Assembly (NCBI GenBank): GCA_001781125.1
Contig: MFKT01000008.1
Span: 1-39,801 of the forward strand
DNA from: Candidatus Kaiserbacteria bacterium RIFCSPHIGHO2_01_FULL_53_29
GTDB taxonomy: Bacteria > Patescibacteriota > Minisyncoccia > Phycocordibacterales > UBA2100
DNA: 39,801 bases
Reading direction: 5' to 3'
In this document: one piece after another, positions 26,790 through 35,199 of the stretch
How the letters are laid out: each line of letters opens with the position of its first letter
Position numbering within the stretch: position 1 is the first letter of the stretch
The notes under the pieces: generated by a model
What the model saw: only the letters and a program-made list of their open reading frames with translations
Told to the model about the DNA's origin: nothing
Database searches by the model: none
Position numbers and translations under genes: made by a program

Positions 26790-27303
26790 AATACCCGACC
26801 CCGTGCGTACTGAAATCGAGAAGCTCTCCAAGACCATCACCCTGAATGTCAGCTTCGAGCCGGACGTCCCGACATCCGAGGTCTTCTCCGAAATCCCCGT
26901 GGCCGCAATAATCTGCACGATCAAGTACAAGGATCGTATCATCGCCCAAGGCAGGGGTTTCTCGACAATCACTCGCCTTAACAAATCGATCGAGCGTTGT
27001 GCCTACGCGGCATTCAACGGATCGTGGATGTCGGCAGCCGGTCACGCTTGCCGCATCTTCGATACAATGCACCTCAATCGTGCGGATGAGGAACGAGATG
27101 AGCAGAAGGCCGCCTTTGCGGAGGCGTACAGGGCTCGCCACGATGTCGACCCTGACAGAGCTACCGACAAGCAAAAGGACTACGCTCGCCAACTTCTCAG
27201 TCTGAACGTTGAGGATGAGGCCGACCGCGAACAGATGGCAAGCACTCTGGACGACATGACGAAAGACGAAATCTCAGGTCTCATCCAGCGGTTTGCAAGG
27301 TAG
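26716..27303 (+). CDS. Hypothetical protein of the ArdC/SymE-like operon
   Basis: 195-codon ORF overlapping the preceding gene by 74 nt; C-terminal TDKQKDYARQLLSLN...TKDEISGLIQRF tail. Confidence 0.6.
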   Translation: MNTTTFKPRVLSPIQPVRPRQLQREIPDPVRTEIEKLSKTITLNVSFEPDVPTSEVFSEIPVAAIICTIKYKDRIIAQGRGFSTITRLNKSIERCAYAAFNGSWMSAAGHACRIFDTMHLNRADEERDEQKAAFAEAYRARHDVDPDRATDKQKDYARQLLSLNVEDEADREQMASTLDDMTKDEISGLIQRFAR

Positions 27304-27306
27304 CGT

Positions 27307-27492
27307 ATGGCTAAATATCTCGTTTGGCTCGAAGACACGGAGCTTCAATCGGTGGAGGTAGAGGCAAAAGACTCCGTGGACGCTCGGAGGAGAACGGAAC
27401 AGATGATCGACGATGGAACGCTCTGGGATGGCCAGAAATTTCAATTCACCGAGAGCTGTTTCGAGGTTAGAGCGATAGAGCCGGTGCATTAG
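27307..27492 (+). CDS. Small hypothetical protein, 61 aa
   Basis: Starts 3 nt after the previous stop; YLVWLEDTELQSVEVEAKDSVDARRRTEQMIDDGTL; followed by a terminator. Confidence 0.6.
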   Translation: MAKYLVWLEDTELQSVEVEAKDSVDARRRTEQMIDDGTLWDGQKFQFTESCFEVRAIEPVH

Positions 27493-27502
27493 CGGCGACA
27501 CT

Positions 27503-27545
27503 ACACCAAACGGCAGGTCTTGCTCGGACCTGCCGTTTTTGGTGT
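27503..27545. terminator. Intrinsic terminator ACACCAAACGGCAGGTC...GACCTGCCGTTTTTGGTGT
   Basis: Long GC stem with A/T arms; ends the four-gene operon. Confidence 0.88.
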
Positions 27546-27569
27546 ATATTGGAAACACACCCCCTATAT

Positions 27570-27727
27570 TCAGCTCGCAAGAGCGGCGACCTAACCCGTT
27601 AGCTTTGACGGTATGGTCGTGAAGATGTCCTGTCAGACATGAAAAACCCGTCATGGAGTTGTCTGACAGGCCGTGTGGGGAAACCTGCACGCTCGGCGCA
27701 AGCCGGGGATCCGTGGCGGGCTTTTTG
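27570..27727 (+). ncRNA. Candidate structured RNA with multiple hairpins and a terminator-like 3' end
   Basis: Hairpins GCTC-GCAA-GAGC, CGACC...GGTCG, CCTGTCAGAC...GTCTGACAGG, CGGC-GCAA-GCCG, and AAGCC...GGGCTTTTT. Confidence 0.45.
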
Positions 27728-27759
27728 TACACAAGCCTCGCCGCGAGAAAACGCGGCAT

Positions 27760-28050
27760 ATGGACTGGCAAAACAAACTTTGGAAAAATAAAACAGAAAT
27801 CGTAGGTGCATTCATCGCACTGGTACTGGCCGTCCTCTCATATCGCTATCTCGCAATTGGACTTTTCTATATCGGCTTACGGCGTTTCCGCGAGCTAGTG
27901 CCCTTAGTACCGGATCAATGCACGACGGCGGTGGCTTCTACTGCCGCCGCGTTCTCTAGCGTGTTTGATTACGTTGGCCTGATTGTCACGGGTCTTTTTC
28001 TATTACTCTCGGTCTTTTTCGTATGGCGCTGTTTCAGAATTACCACTTGA
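27760..28050 (+). CDS. Small two-TM membrane protein
   Basis: MDWQNKLWKNKTEIVGAFIALVLAVLSYRYLAIGLF...YVGLIVTGLFLLLSVFFVW. Confidence 0.6.
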   Translation: MDWQNKLWKNKTEIVGAFIALVLAVLSYRYLAIGLFYIGLRRFRELVPLVPDQCTTAVASTAAAFSSVFDYVGLIVTGLFLLLSVFFVWRCFRITT

Positions 28051-28078
28051 TAGACATACAAGCTAAAACAACTACGTT

Positions 28079-29029
28079 ATGAAAAGCATCACTCTACTCG
28101 CCATCACATCGGTACTACTGATTGTCCCATTTGTTGCGTCCGCACAGCAAGGCACAATTGGCAATCCATATTACTTTATGGATGTGACCATACCCGATCC
28201 CTTCAAGGATCTAAATCAAAGCATACAGCAGAAGCAGATTCTGGATGCGATGAATAAGCAAACGCAGGCACTCCAAGATGCAAATGCTGCGGCCAGGTGT
28301 CCGGCGAACTCAACATATTCCCCAAAACTCGGAAGTCCGGGCTACGGCACTTGTACGTGCAACTATCCATATCGTATGAATTTAATGAGTTCACAATGTT
28401 GGCTACCTACTCAACAACAGACCCCACCTCCTGCAATACAGCCAGTGATAAGACTTCCCGATTGTTCCTATGCGCCGGGCAAACCTCCTTGTCCGGGGTA
28501 TGCAACTCAACCTCCTATTTCGGTGCAGCAAGTAACGAATGCGCCATCATCAAACGAACAGCTGTGCCGGAATTATTACGGCCAATACAGCACATGGTCG
28601 GAACGAGCGGATAGTCAGAATGCGCTGATCTGCGATTGTTTGTCGGGTTATGTTTGGAACAGCAATAAAACCGCATGTGTCTTTGTCCAACTCGTTTTGC
28701 CCAAAACCAATAATCAGTTATGCCAAGATTCCTACGGCAAACACAGCGTATGGCACGGCACGATGAACGCAGAGGGCGGGGCCGTGTGTGATTGCGCGAC
28801 TGGATACAAATGGAATGATGGACAAGCTGCGTGCATTGCGATTCCGAAGGCACCTGTCGCTCCGGTGGTCCAACCCCCCGTCGATCAGTCGCCAGACAAA
28901 GACAAGATAATCGCGGATCTCATTCAAAGGACTAAGGCGACAAGCACGAATACCGCGACGCCGAAAGAGCATGGCTTCTTAAGCATGTTTGGTTTCTGGC
29001 CGTGGTTTTTCGGATTGTTGGGGCGCTAA
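28079..29029 (+). CDS. Secreted/surface Cys-rich repeat protein
   Basis: Signal peptide; repeated C-x(n)-CxC-xxGYxWN-x-C modules; C-terminal hydrophobic segment FGFWPWFFGLLGR. Confidence 0.75.
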   Translation: MKSITLLAITSVLLIVPFVASAQQGTIGNPYYFMDVTIPDPFKDLNQSIQQKQILDAMNKQTQALQDANAAARCPANSTYSPKLGSPGYGTCTCNYPYRMNLMSSQCWLPTQQQTPPPAIQPVIRLPDCSYAPGKPPCPGYATQPPISVQQVTNAPSSNEQLCRNYYGQYSTWSERADSQNALICDCLSGYVWNSNKTACVFVQLVLPKTNNQLCQDSYGKHSVWHGTMNAEGGAVCDCATGYKWNDGQAACIAIPKAPVAPVVQPPVDQSPDKDKIIADLIQRTKATSTNTATPKEHGFLSMFGFWPWFFGLLGR

Positions 29030-29037
29030 ACCTTCGT

Positions 29038-29166
29038 ATGAAAACACTCGAAAAGATGGCAGCGGAGATTAAAGAGATTAGCCAGAAGATGGGCAAAGCG
29101 ATGAGCTTCGCGGAGGCCTCGGAGTCGATAACCGGGCCCTCAAAATCTCGCTATTTCTTGCTATAA
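29038..29166 (+). CDS. Small protein, 42 aa (MKTLEKMAAEIKEISQKMGKAMSFAEASESITGPSKSRYFLL)
   Basis: Open frame immediately after the previous stop; the 3' end overlaps the -10 box of the sigma-factor gene. Confidence 0.35.
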   Translation: MKTLEKMAAEIKEISQKMGKAMSFAEASESITGPSKSRYFLL

Positions 29167-29167
29167 T
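29162..29167 (+). promoter_or_regulatory. -10 box TATAAT, 7 nt upstream of ATG 29175
   Basis: gcTATAATccatcaaATG. Confidence 0.6.
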
Positions 29168-29174
29168 CCATCAA

Positions 29175-29741
29175 ATGCAGAAAGACGATGAGTGCCTTAT
29201 TTCCGAATATTTGGAGGGAGATGAAAAAGCTCTTAGCCTACTTGTTGATCGGTATTTGAAAGACGTATACAACTTTGCTTACAGACTGACGGGTAATCCG
29301 CAAGCAGCCGAAGACATCACCCAGGATTCCTTCATAAAGGCATGGAAGCACATTCGCCAATATCGCCGGGGAAGCAACTTTCAAACATGGATCTTCACCA
29401 TTACTCGCAATACGGCAATTGATTGGTTGCGCCAGAAAAAAGAGCTCGCTTTTTCATCGTTTGAGACCGCACAGGGTGAAAATGTACTCGTCGAGACTCT
29501 TGCAGACGAACAACCGCTACCTGATGAACTTTTCGCACGAGCAGAAGATACCAGATACGTTGAGGCGCTTTTAGCGCAGATCAATCCGCAGTACCGAGAA
29601 GTACTGACGCTCCGACATTCGAGCAATCTTACATTCGAGGAAATCGGGAAGATAGTGCGAAAGCCTCTCCACACCGTCAAAAGCCAACATCGTAGAGCGC
29701 TGGTGGCCATCCAGCGGTTGCTTCAAGCTGAAACGGCCTAA
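29175..29741 (+). CDS. ECF-type RNA polymerase sigma factor (sigma-70 family)
   Basis: DVYNFAYRLTGNPQAAEDITQDSFIKAWKHI (region 2) and LNPQYREVLTLRHSSNLTFEEIGKIVRKPLHTVKSQHRRAL-like region 4. Confidence 0.93.
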   Translation: MQKDDECLISEYLEGDEKALSLLVDRYLKDVYNFAYRLTGNPQAAEDITQDSFIKAWKHIRQYRRGSNFQTWIFTITRNTAIDWLRQKKELAFSSFETAQGENVLVETLADEQPLPDELFARAEDTRYVEALLAQINPQYREVLTLRHSSNLTFEEIGKIVRKPLHTVKSQHRRALVAIQRLLQAETA

Positions 29742-29798
29742 ACTCTCCGTATTTTTTGGGGATGCACCAAAATGCGTCCGTCTTTCGTATGTATATGC

Positions 29799-30188
29799 AT
29801 GGAAGGAATGAACAAGATTAACCCGCCAAACACGCTTAGGAAAAATATCCTGCTTGGCATCGGACGGGAAGAACGCCGCCGGGCACGACTCTTTCTTTTT
29901 GTGTCCGTCACGGCAGTGCCGCTCTCAGTTCTCGGAATCGTATTTTCGATTCAATATATGTTGCAGGGATTTTATCAATCGAGCTTTCACAGTTACTTCT
30001 CTCTTTTGCTTTCGGATCCAGACATCGTGCTTACGTATTGGAGGGAATTCGCGCTATCGCTGGCTGATTCAATCCCGTTTGCTGGGATGACAATCTCTCT
30101 CATAACTATTGCCGTACTTCTTGTTTCGATCCGCATTTTTGCGAACAACCTACGAAATGGATTGAGCCGCTCGTTTGGCAATGCATAA
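29799..30188 (+). CDS. Two-TM membrane protein downstream of the sigma factor (possible anti-sigma partner)
   Basis: Operonic position; two hydrophobic segments. Confidence 0.6.
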   Translation: MEGMNKINPPNTLRKNILLGIGREERRRARLFLFVSVTAVPLSVLGIVFSIQYMLQGFYQSSFHSYFSLLLSDPDIVLTYWREFALSLADSIPFAGMTISLITIAVLLVSIRIFANNLRNGLSRSFGNA

Positions 30189-30681
30189 TTTTATGTATAA
30201 AGACCTGAAAGAATTTGCCCAGTCCAAATCATTTCGAGGCATATTGGTCGGCATTGGCGTCGCAATTATCGCCCTACTTATTTTCCAGGCAGGCATGTTC
30301 GTCGGATATCGCAAGGCCGCCTTTGCGTATCGATTTGGCGACAACTATTACCGCGCGTTTGATCATCGCGGATCTAAGGCCTTTCGAGAGTCGTTTCCCG
30401 GAAAATTCATGGACGTGAATGGCGCTGCCGGTACCATAGTAAGTATCGACCTCCCGACCTTTGTTGTTGTTGGACCCGACGAAGTCGAAAAGGTTATCTT
30501 GATCGGAGATAAGACGCGCATCCGACATTTCGACCAAGAGGTTGAACCTTCGAATCTCAAAGTGGATGATTTTACCGTGATCCTTGGATCGCCGAATGAA
30601 AGTTCTCAGATCGAAGCGAAGCTTATTCGCGTCCTGCCGCCTCCTTCGGATATCGAGGAGCGTACGACCAAAAAACCATGA
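30175..30681 (+). CDS. Membrane-anchored protein with DUF5666-like C-terminal domain
   Basis: One TM; GTIVSIDLPTFVVVGPDEVEKVILIGDKTRIRHFDQEVEPSNLKVDDFTVILGSPNESSQIEAKLIRVLP. Confidence 0.6.
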   Translation: MAMHNFMYKDLKEFAQSKSFRGILVGIGVAIIALLIFQAGMFVGYRKAAFAYRFGDNYYRAFDHRGSKAFRESFPGKFMDVNGAAGTIVSIDLPTFVVVGPDEVEKVILIGDKTRIRHFDQEVEPSNLKVDDFTVILGSPNESSQIEAKLIRVLPPPSDIEERTTKKP

Positions 30682-32345
30682 GGAATCTTTTTTCACTTAC
30701 GGTTTTTAGGAAAGTCTTCACCTTTGCGAAGGCGCATAAAATTATTAGTGCCGTCATCGCAGTTGCGGTAGTTGGTGGCGGGTATTGGACCTACAACGCA
30801 CTCGTATCTTCTGGAGACGAAACTCGCTACATTCTCGGAACGGTTGAGAGGGGCACCGTTATCGCCTCTGTCTCGGCAAGCGGCCAGGTCTCTGCCTCGA
30901 ATCAAGTCGACGTGTCGAGCAAATCTTCCGGCGAGCTGGTATATCTCAACGCAAAAGTAGGCCAGCAGATCGGCACCAGAACGCTCATAGGACAGACCGA
31001 TGCGACGGACGCCGCCTTCGAGCTCGAGACCGCGCGGCTTTCGTATGAAGAACTGGTTACCGTCGGCGACGACGAATTGCGCGACGCCGAAGACGCCCTT
31101 GAAGAAGCGGAGCGAAACCTCGGAGATTCGTACGTCGATGCTCGCGCGACGCTTGCTTCCGCCGTTACCGACATGTCCGATGTGATAGCTGGCCTCGACG
31201 ATCTCTTCGGCGGTTACCTCAATACAAGCAACCGTTTCGATTTAACGAAAACGGCCGAGGAGTATGTCGAGAGGGCCGAACAAGCTTGGTACGACGCCGA
31301 TGATGTACTGTTCGACTTTTCAAAAAAGTACCGTACCATCTCGAACGAGACCAGCGACGACGAGATCGAGTCGCTGCTCTCCGAAGCCAACTCGATCGCG
31401 AACGCGGTAGCGCAAACGGCGAAATACTCCAAAGACGCCGTAATTTATCTGCGAGATCGTGAGGATAACGATTCGACAACTGCGGATGAAGCATATACGA
31501 CGGCGAGCGAATCGGTAACAACGGCAAACTCGACCGTGTCAGAGACGCTTTCCGCCAGAAATTCTCTCACGGACAACAAGAGAACCTTAAAGAACACCAA
31601 AGATGACTTGCAAGATCTTAAAGAAGGCCCGGACACGCTTGACGTGCGTGCCGAAGAACTGTCGCTAAGACAAAAAGAGCAGGCCCACGAGGACCACTTC
31701 ATCAGAGCGCCGTTCGCGGGAGTCATCGCCTCGGTCCCGGTGCAAAGAGGCGATACCCTGAACAGCGGCGCGACTGTGGCAACGCTCATAACGAAGCAAA
31801 AGATCGCGGAAGTCTCGCTCAACGAAGTCGATGCCGCGAAGATCTCCGTAGGCGACAAGGCGACGCTCACCTTTGATGCCCTAGAAGAGCTTTCTCTCAC
31901 CGGATCCGTCGTTGAGATAGACTTGGTCGGTACGGTAAACCAGGGCGTCGTGTCATATACGGTAAAGATATCGTTCGACACCCAGGACGAGCGGGTAAAG
32001 TCGGGGATGACCGTGAATGCCTCCATACAAACCGATGTGCGCCAAGACGTGCTTGCCGTTCCTTCAAGCGCGGTAAAGACGCAAAACGGAGTGAGTTATG
32101 TTCAGGTATTCAACCCCCCGCTATCCGAAACGGGCGGGGCTCAAGGAATCGTTTCAAATAGTGCGCCTCGACAAATCGAGGTGACGGTCGGCATATCCGA
32201 TGATACGAATGTTGAAATACTGTCTGGCCTTGAGGAGGGTCAGCAAATTGTAACTCGCACTGTCTCGGGAACGGCGGCAGCGAATGCGGCAAGTCCCACT
32301 AATACAAGAGGCGGAGGGTTTGGGGGACCGGGAATCCGCTTCTAA
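30678..32345 (+). CDS. Efflux transporter periplasmic-adaptor-type (HlyD/MacA-like) protein
   Basis: VERGTVIASVSASGQVSASNQVDVSSKSSGELVYLNAKVGQQI, coiled-coil region, IRAPFAGVIASVPVQRGDTL, SGMTVNASIQTDVRQDVLAVPSSAV. Confidence 0.9.
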   Translation: MRNLFSLTVFRKVFTFAKAHKIISAVIAVAVVGGGYWTYNALVSSGDETRYILGTVERGTVIASVSASGQVSASNQVDVSSKSSGELVYLNAKVGQQIGTRTLIGQTDATDAAFELETARLSYEELVTVGDDELRDAEDALEEAERNLGDSYVDARATLASAVTDMSDVIAGLDDLFGGYLNTSNRFDLTKTAEEYVERAEQAWYDADDVLFDFSKKYRTISNETSDDEIESLLSEANSIANAVAQTAKYSKDAVIYLRDREDNDSTTADEAYTTASESVTTANSTVSETLSARNSLTDNKRTLKNTKDDLQDLKEGPDTLDVRAEELSLRQKEQAHEDHFIRAPFAGVIASVPVQRGDTLNSGATVATLITKQKIAEVSLNEVDAAKISVGDKATLTFDALEELSLTGSVVEIDLVGTVNQGVVSYTVKISFDTQDERVKSGMTVNASIQTDVRQDVLAVPSSAVKTQNGVSYVQVFNPPLSETGGAQGIVSNSAPRQIEVTVGISDDTNVEILSGLEEGQQIVTRTVSGTAAANAASPTNTRGGGFGGPGIRF

Positions 32346-32372
32346 ACACACCCGTGGTGAGCCCGTCGAAAC

Positions 32373-33083
32373 ATGATCGAGATTAAAGACATAACAAAGA
32401 CGTACGGCGAGGGCGAGGCCGCATTCCAAGCCCTGAAGGGTGTTTCGTTCACGATTGAGGACGGCGAATTCGTCGCGATAATGGGACCCAGTGGTTCCGG
32501 AAAATCGACCTTGATGCACATTTTGGGATGCCTCGATACGCCGACGACGGGGAAGTATTTTCTCGACGGTAAGGATATTTCTACACTCTCCGACGAAGAA
32601 CTAGCCGACATACGCCGGCTCCACGTCGGCTTTGTTTTTCAGGCTTTTAATTTGCTCCCGCGTACGAGCGTGTTGCGCAACGTAATGTTGCCTCTAATCT
32701 ATGCGGGTGTTGACGGAGAAGAGAGAGTGGCGCGATCGGAAAAAGCCCTCGTTGCTACGGGAATGCCGGAATCACATTTCACTCACATGAGCAATCAACT
32801 CTCTGGCGGACAGATCCAGCGCGTAGCGATTGCACGAGCACTTGTGAACGATCCGTCATTGATTCTTGCTGACGAACCCACGGGAAACCTCGATACGAAA
32901 ACCGGGGAAGTCGTCCTCGGTACCTTCCAAAAATTGAACAGGGAGCACGGCCGTACCATCATTTTGATTACGCACGAACATGACGTCGCGGAGCACGCGG
33001 AAAGGATCATACAGTTGCGCGATGGTCTGGTCGTCAGCGATTCCAAGCAACATGCGCGACGGCATGTAAAACATGCTGTATGA
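32373..33083 (+). CDS. ABC transporter ATP-binding protein (MacB/LolD type)
   Basis: GPSGSGKSTLMHILGCLDTPTTG (Walker A), LSGGQIQRVAIARALVNDPSLILADEPTGNLD. Confidence 0.96.
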   Translation: MIEIKDITKTYGEGEAAFQALKGVSFTIEDGEFVAIMGPSGSGKSTLMHILGCLDTPTTGKYFLDGKDISTLSDEELADIRRLHVGFVFQAFNLLPRTSVLRNVMLPLIYAGVDGEERVARSEKALVATGMPESHFTHMSNQLSGGQIQRVAIARALVNDPSLILADEPTGNLDTKTGEVVLGTFQKLNREHGRTIILITHEHDVAEHAERIIQLRDGLVVSDSKQHARRHVKHAV

Positions 33084-34306
33084 AATTGAACGACATCGCG
33101 CACGAGACATACGCGGCACTCTCTGCAAACAAAGTCCGTTCAGGACTCACAATTCTTGGTATCGTAATCGGTATCTCATCCGTTATCGCGATGGTTTCCA
33201 TTGGCACAGGAGCGTCAAACACGATCTCGTCGAGCATCGAATCGCTTGGTTCGAATCTGATACAGGTCACTCCCGGAGCGCAGCGAACGCAGGGCTTTGG
33301 CGCAAGCGGAGGCCGCGGAGGCGCAAAAACTCTTACAAATGAAGATGCCGATGCCATCGCAACGCAAATTGCAGATATTGAGGCTGTAGATGCGCAAGTG
33401 TCAGGCAGATACCAGGTAACCGCGAAAGGCACGAACACAAATACCTCTGTCACCGGCGTTACGTCGAGCTACCCGCAGATCCGCAACGTGGAAGTCGAAG
33501 AGGGATCGTTTATCAGTGACACCCAAAACAGCTCGGCCTCCAAAGTTGCCGTGTTGGGGCCGACGACGCGAGACGATCTCTTTGGAGAGGGTGCAACGGG
33601 TATTGTCGGTCAAGCAGTCCGAATCAATGGGATGGAATTTAAGGTAATCGGCATCACGGTTGGGAAGGGTGGAACGGGATTCCAAAATCAAGACGATATC
33701 ATCTTTATTCCCGCAAGAAGCGCACAGCGATATCTCTCGGGCGATCAATATTTGACGACGATTGCGGTGCAAGCATCCACTCCCGAGGCAATGACGCAGG
33801 TGCAAGCGGACGTCACGGCGTTGCTTCTCGATAGACACCATATCAGCGACGTCGCACTAGCGGATTTCAGCGTTCTGAATCAGAACGATATTCTCTCGAC
33901 GGCGTCCAGCATTACGTCGACGCTGACATACCTCCTCGCCGCGATCGGAGGCATCTCACTCCTAGTCGGCGGTATCGGTATCATGAATATGATGCTCACG
34001 ACGGTGACGGAACGCACGAGAGAGATCGGGTTACGCAAAGCAATCGGCGCGAAAAAGAGCGATATCAGAGCGCAATTCTTGGCGGAAGCAATCGCTCTGA
34101 CGGTTATCGGAGGCATCATTGGAATCGCACTTGGATGGCTGATTTCCTTTGCAGTGAATCTCACCGGTCTTGTGACGACAAGCGTCTCACTATCATCGGT
34201 GCTTCTTGCGTTTGGCGTTTCAGCGATAACTGGCATTGTCTTCGGGTATTACCCGGCGCGACGAGCGGCAGAGCTTAATCCAATCGAGGCTTTGAGGTAT
34301 GAGTAG
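33080..34306 (+). CDS. ABC transporter permease (MacB/FtsX type)
   Basis: KVRSGLTILGIVIGISSVIAMVSIGTGA...GGIGIMNMMLTTVTERTREIGLRKAIGAKKSDI...YYPARRAAELNPIEALRYE. Confidence 0.96.
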   Translation: MKLNDIAHETYAALSANKVRSGLTILGIVIGISSVIAMVSIGTGASNTISSSIESLGSNLIQVTPGAQRTQGFGASGGRGGAKTLTNEDADAIATQIADIEAVDAQVSGRYQVTAKGTNTNTSVTGVTSSYPQIRNVEVEEGSFISDTQNSSASKVAVLGPTTRDDLFGEGATGIVGQAVRINGMEFKVIGITVGKGGTGFQNQDDIIFIPARSAQRYLSGDQYLTTIAVQASTPEAMTQVQADVTALLLDRHHISDVALADFSVLNQNDILSTASSITSTLTYLLAAIGGISLLVGGIGIMNMMLTTVTERTREIGLRKAIGAKKSDIRAQFLAEAIALTVIGGIIGIALGWLISFAVNLTGLVTTSVSLSSVLLAFGVSAITGIVFGYYPARRAAELNPIEALRYE

Positions 34307-34330
34307 CCATTATTAATTAATAACTAAGAT

Positions 34331-34780
34331 ATGAATACAAAGATTATTGTGGGAGTTGTAGGTGCAGTCGTTATTGCCGGAGTGGCCTTCTATGGTGGTA
34401 TCGTATATGGTAAAAGCAGTGCTCCTGTGCGAGGACAATTTGCCAACGGTCAATTCATAGGAGGCCCCAATGGTGCAGGAGGAGGTACGGGCATGAGAGG
34501 AGGCGCAAACGGTGGCGGGTTTACCGCGGGCGAAATTATTTCCAAAGACGCATCAAGCATCACCATAAAAATGCAGGACGGCAGTACCAAAATCGTACTC
34601 GTTGGTTCCAGTATCGAGATAACAAAATCAGCGGCAGGTTCCGTGGAAGACCTCGCAACAGGTATAAATGTGACCGTCGTGGGTACAGCGAACAGTGATG
34701 GTAGCGTCACTGCTGAAAGTGTACAAATCCGTCCGGCTGGCGCTGTGCCATTTGGCGGCCCGGCCAGAACGAATCAATAA
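34331..34780 (+). CDS. Gly-rich DUF5666-like secreted/membrane protein
   Basis: TAGEIISKDASSITIKMQDGSTKIVLVGSSIEITKSAAGSVEDLATGINVTVVGTANSDGSVTAESVQIRP. Confidence 0.7.
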   Translation: MNTKIIVGVVGAVVIAGVAFYGGIVYGKSSAPVRGQFANGQFIGGPNGAGGGTGMRGGANGGGFTAGEIISKDASSITIKMQDGSTKIVLVGSSIEITKSAAGSVEDLATGINVTVVGTANSDGSVTAESVQIRPAGAVPFGGPARTNQ

Positions 34781-34857
34781 CCCTCGACGGAATAGCCCAG
34801 AACGAAAAGCCACCGTAACAGCGAGTACGCTAATCTTCTTGCTATCGTGCATCGATT

Positions 34858-34985
34858 CTAGAAATTCAATAGTTCCGTTAATCGCGTCCCGAGCGCACGC
34901 GCGATTTTTTCCATATTTACAAGTGTGATGTTTTTCTCAGCGCGCTCAATCATGCCGATGTATGTACGATGCAGTTTCAAGCCAG
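34858..34985 (-). pseudogene. Truncated XRE-family HTH regulator remnant (GLKLHRTYIGMIERAEKNITLVNMEKIARALGTRLTELLNF*)
   Basis: C-terminal half of an HTH_XRE domain in frame to a stop; the 5' part is replaced by palindromic GC-rich sequence at 34987-35030. Confidence 0.7.
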
Positions 34986-35199
34986 CACGCACGCGGAGCG
35001 TGCGAAGTCAGGGGCTTCGCCCCCCGAAAAAGGTTCGCGCAAAGGGTATGATTACACCGCAGACTTTTGTATCGGACAGACCCGAGAGCTTTTGTTGATC
35101 CACTTCTATGCATCATGATTTGCATAAGGCCAGATACCTCACAGGGACTCGAACTCTTCGCGAGTTGCTAAACAACGGTCTGAGGAACAGAATGAATGC

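Noticed and set aside
35138-35165. T-arm-like sequence AGGGACTCGAACTCTTCGCG suggesting a minus-strand tRNA
   Set aside because: No matching acceptor, D-arm or anticodon arm can be assembled around it.
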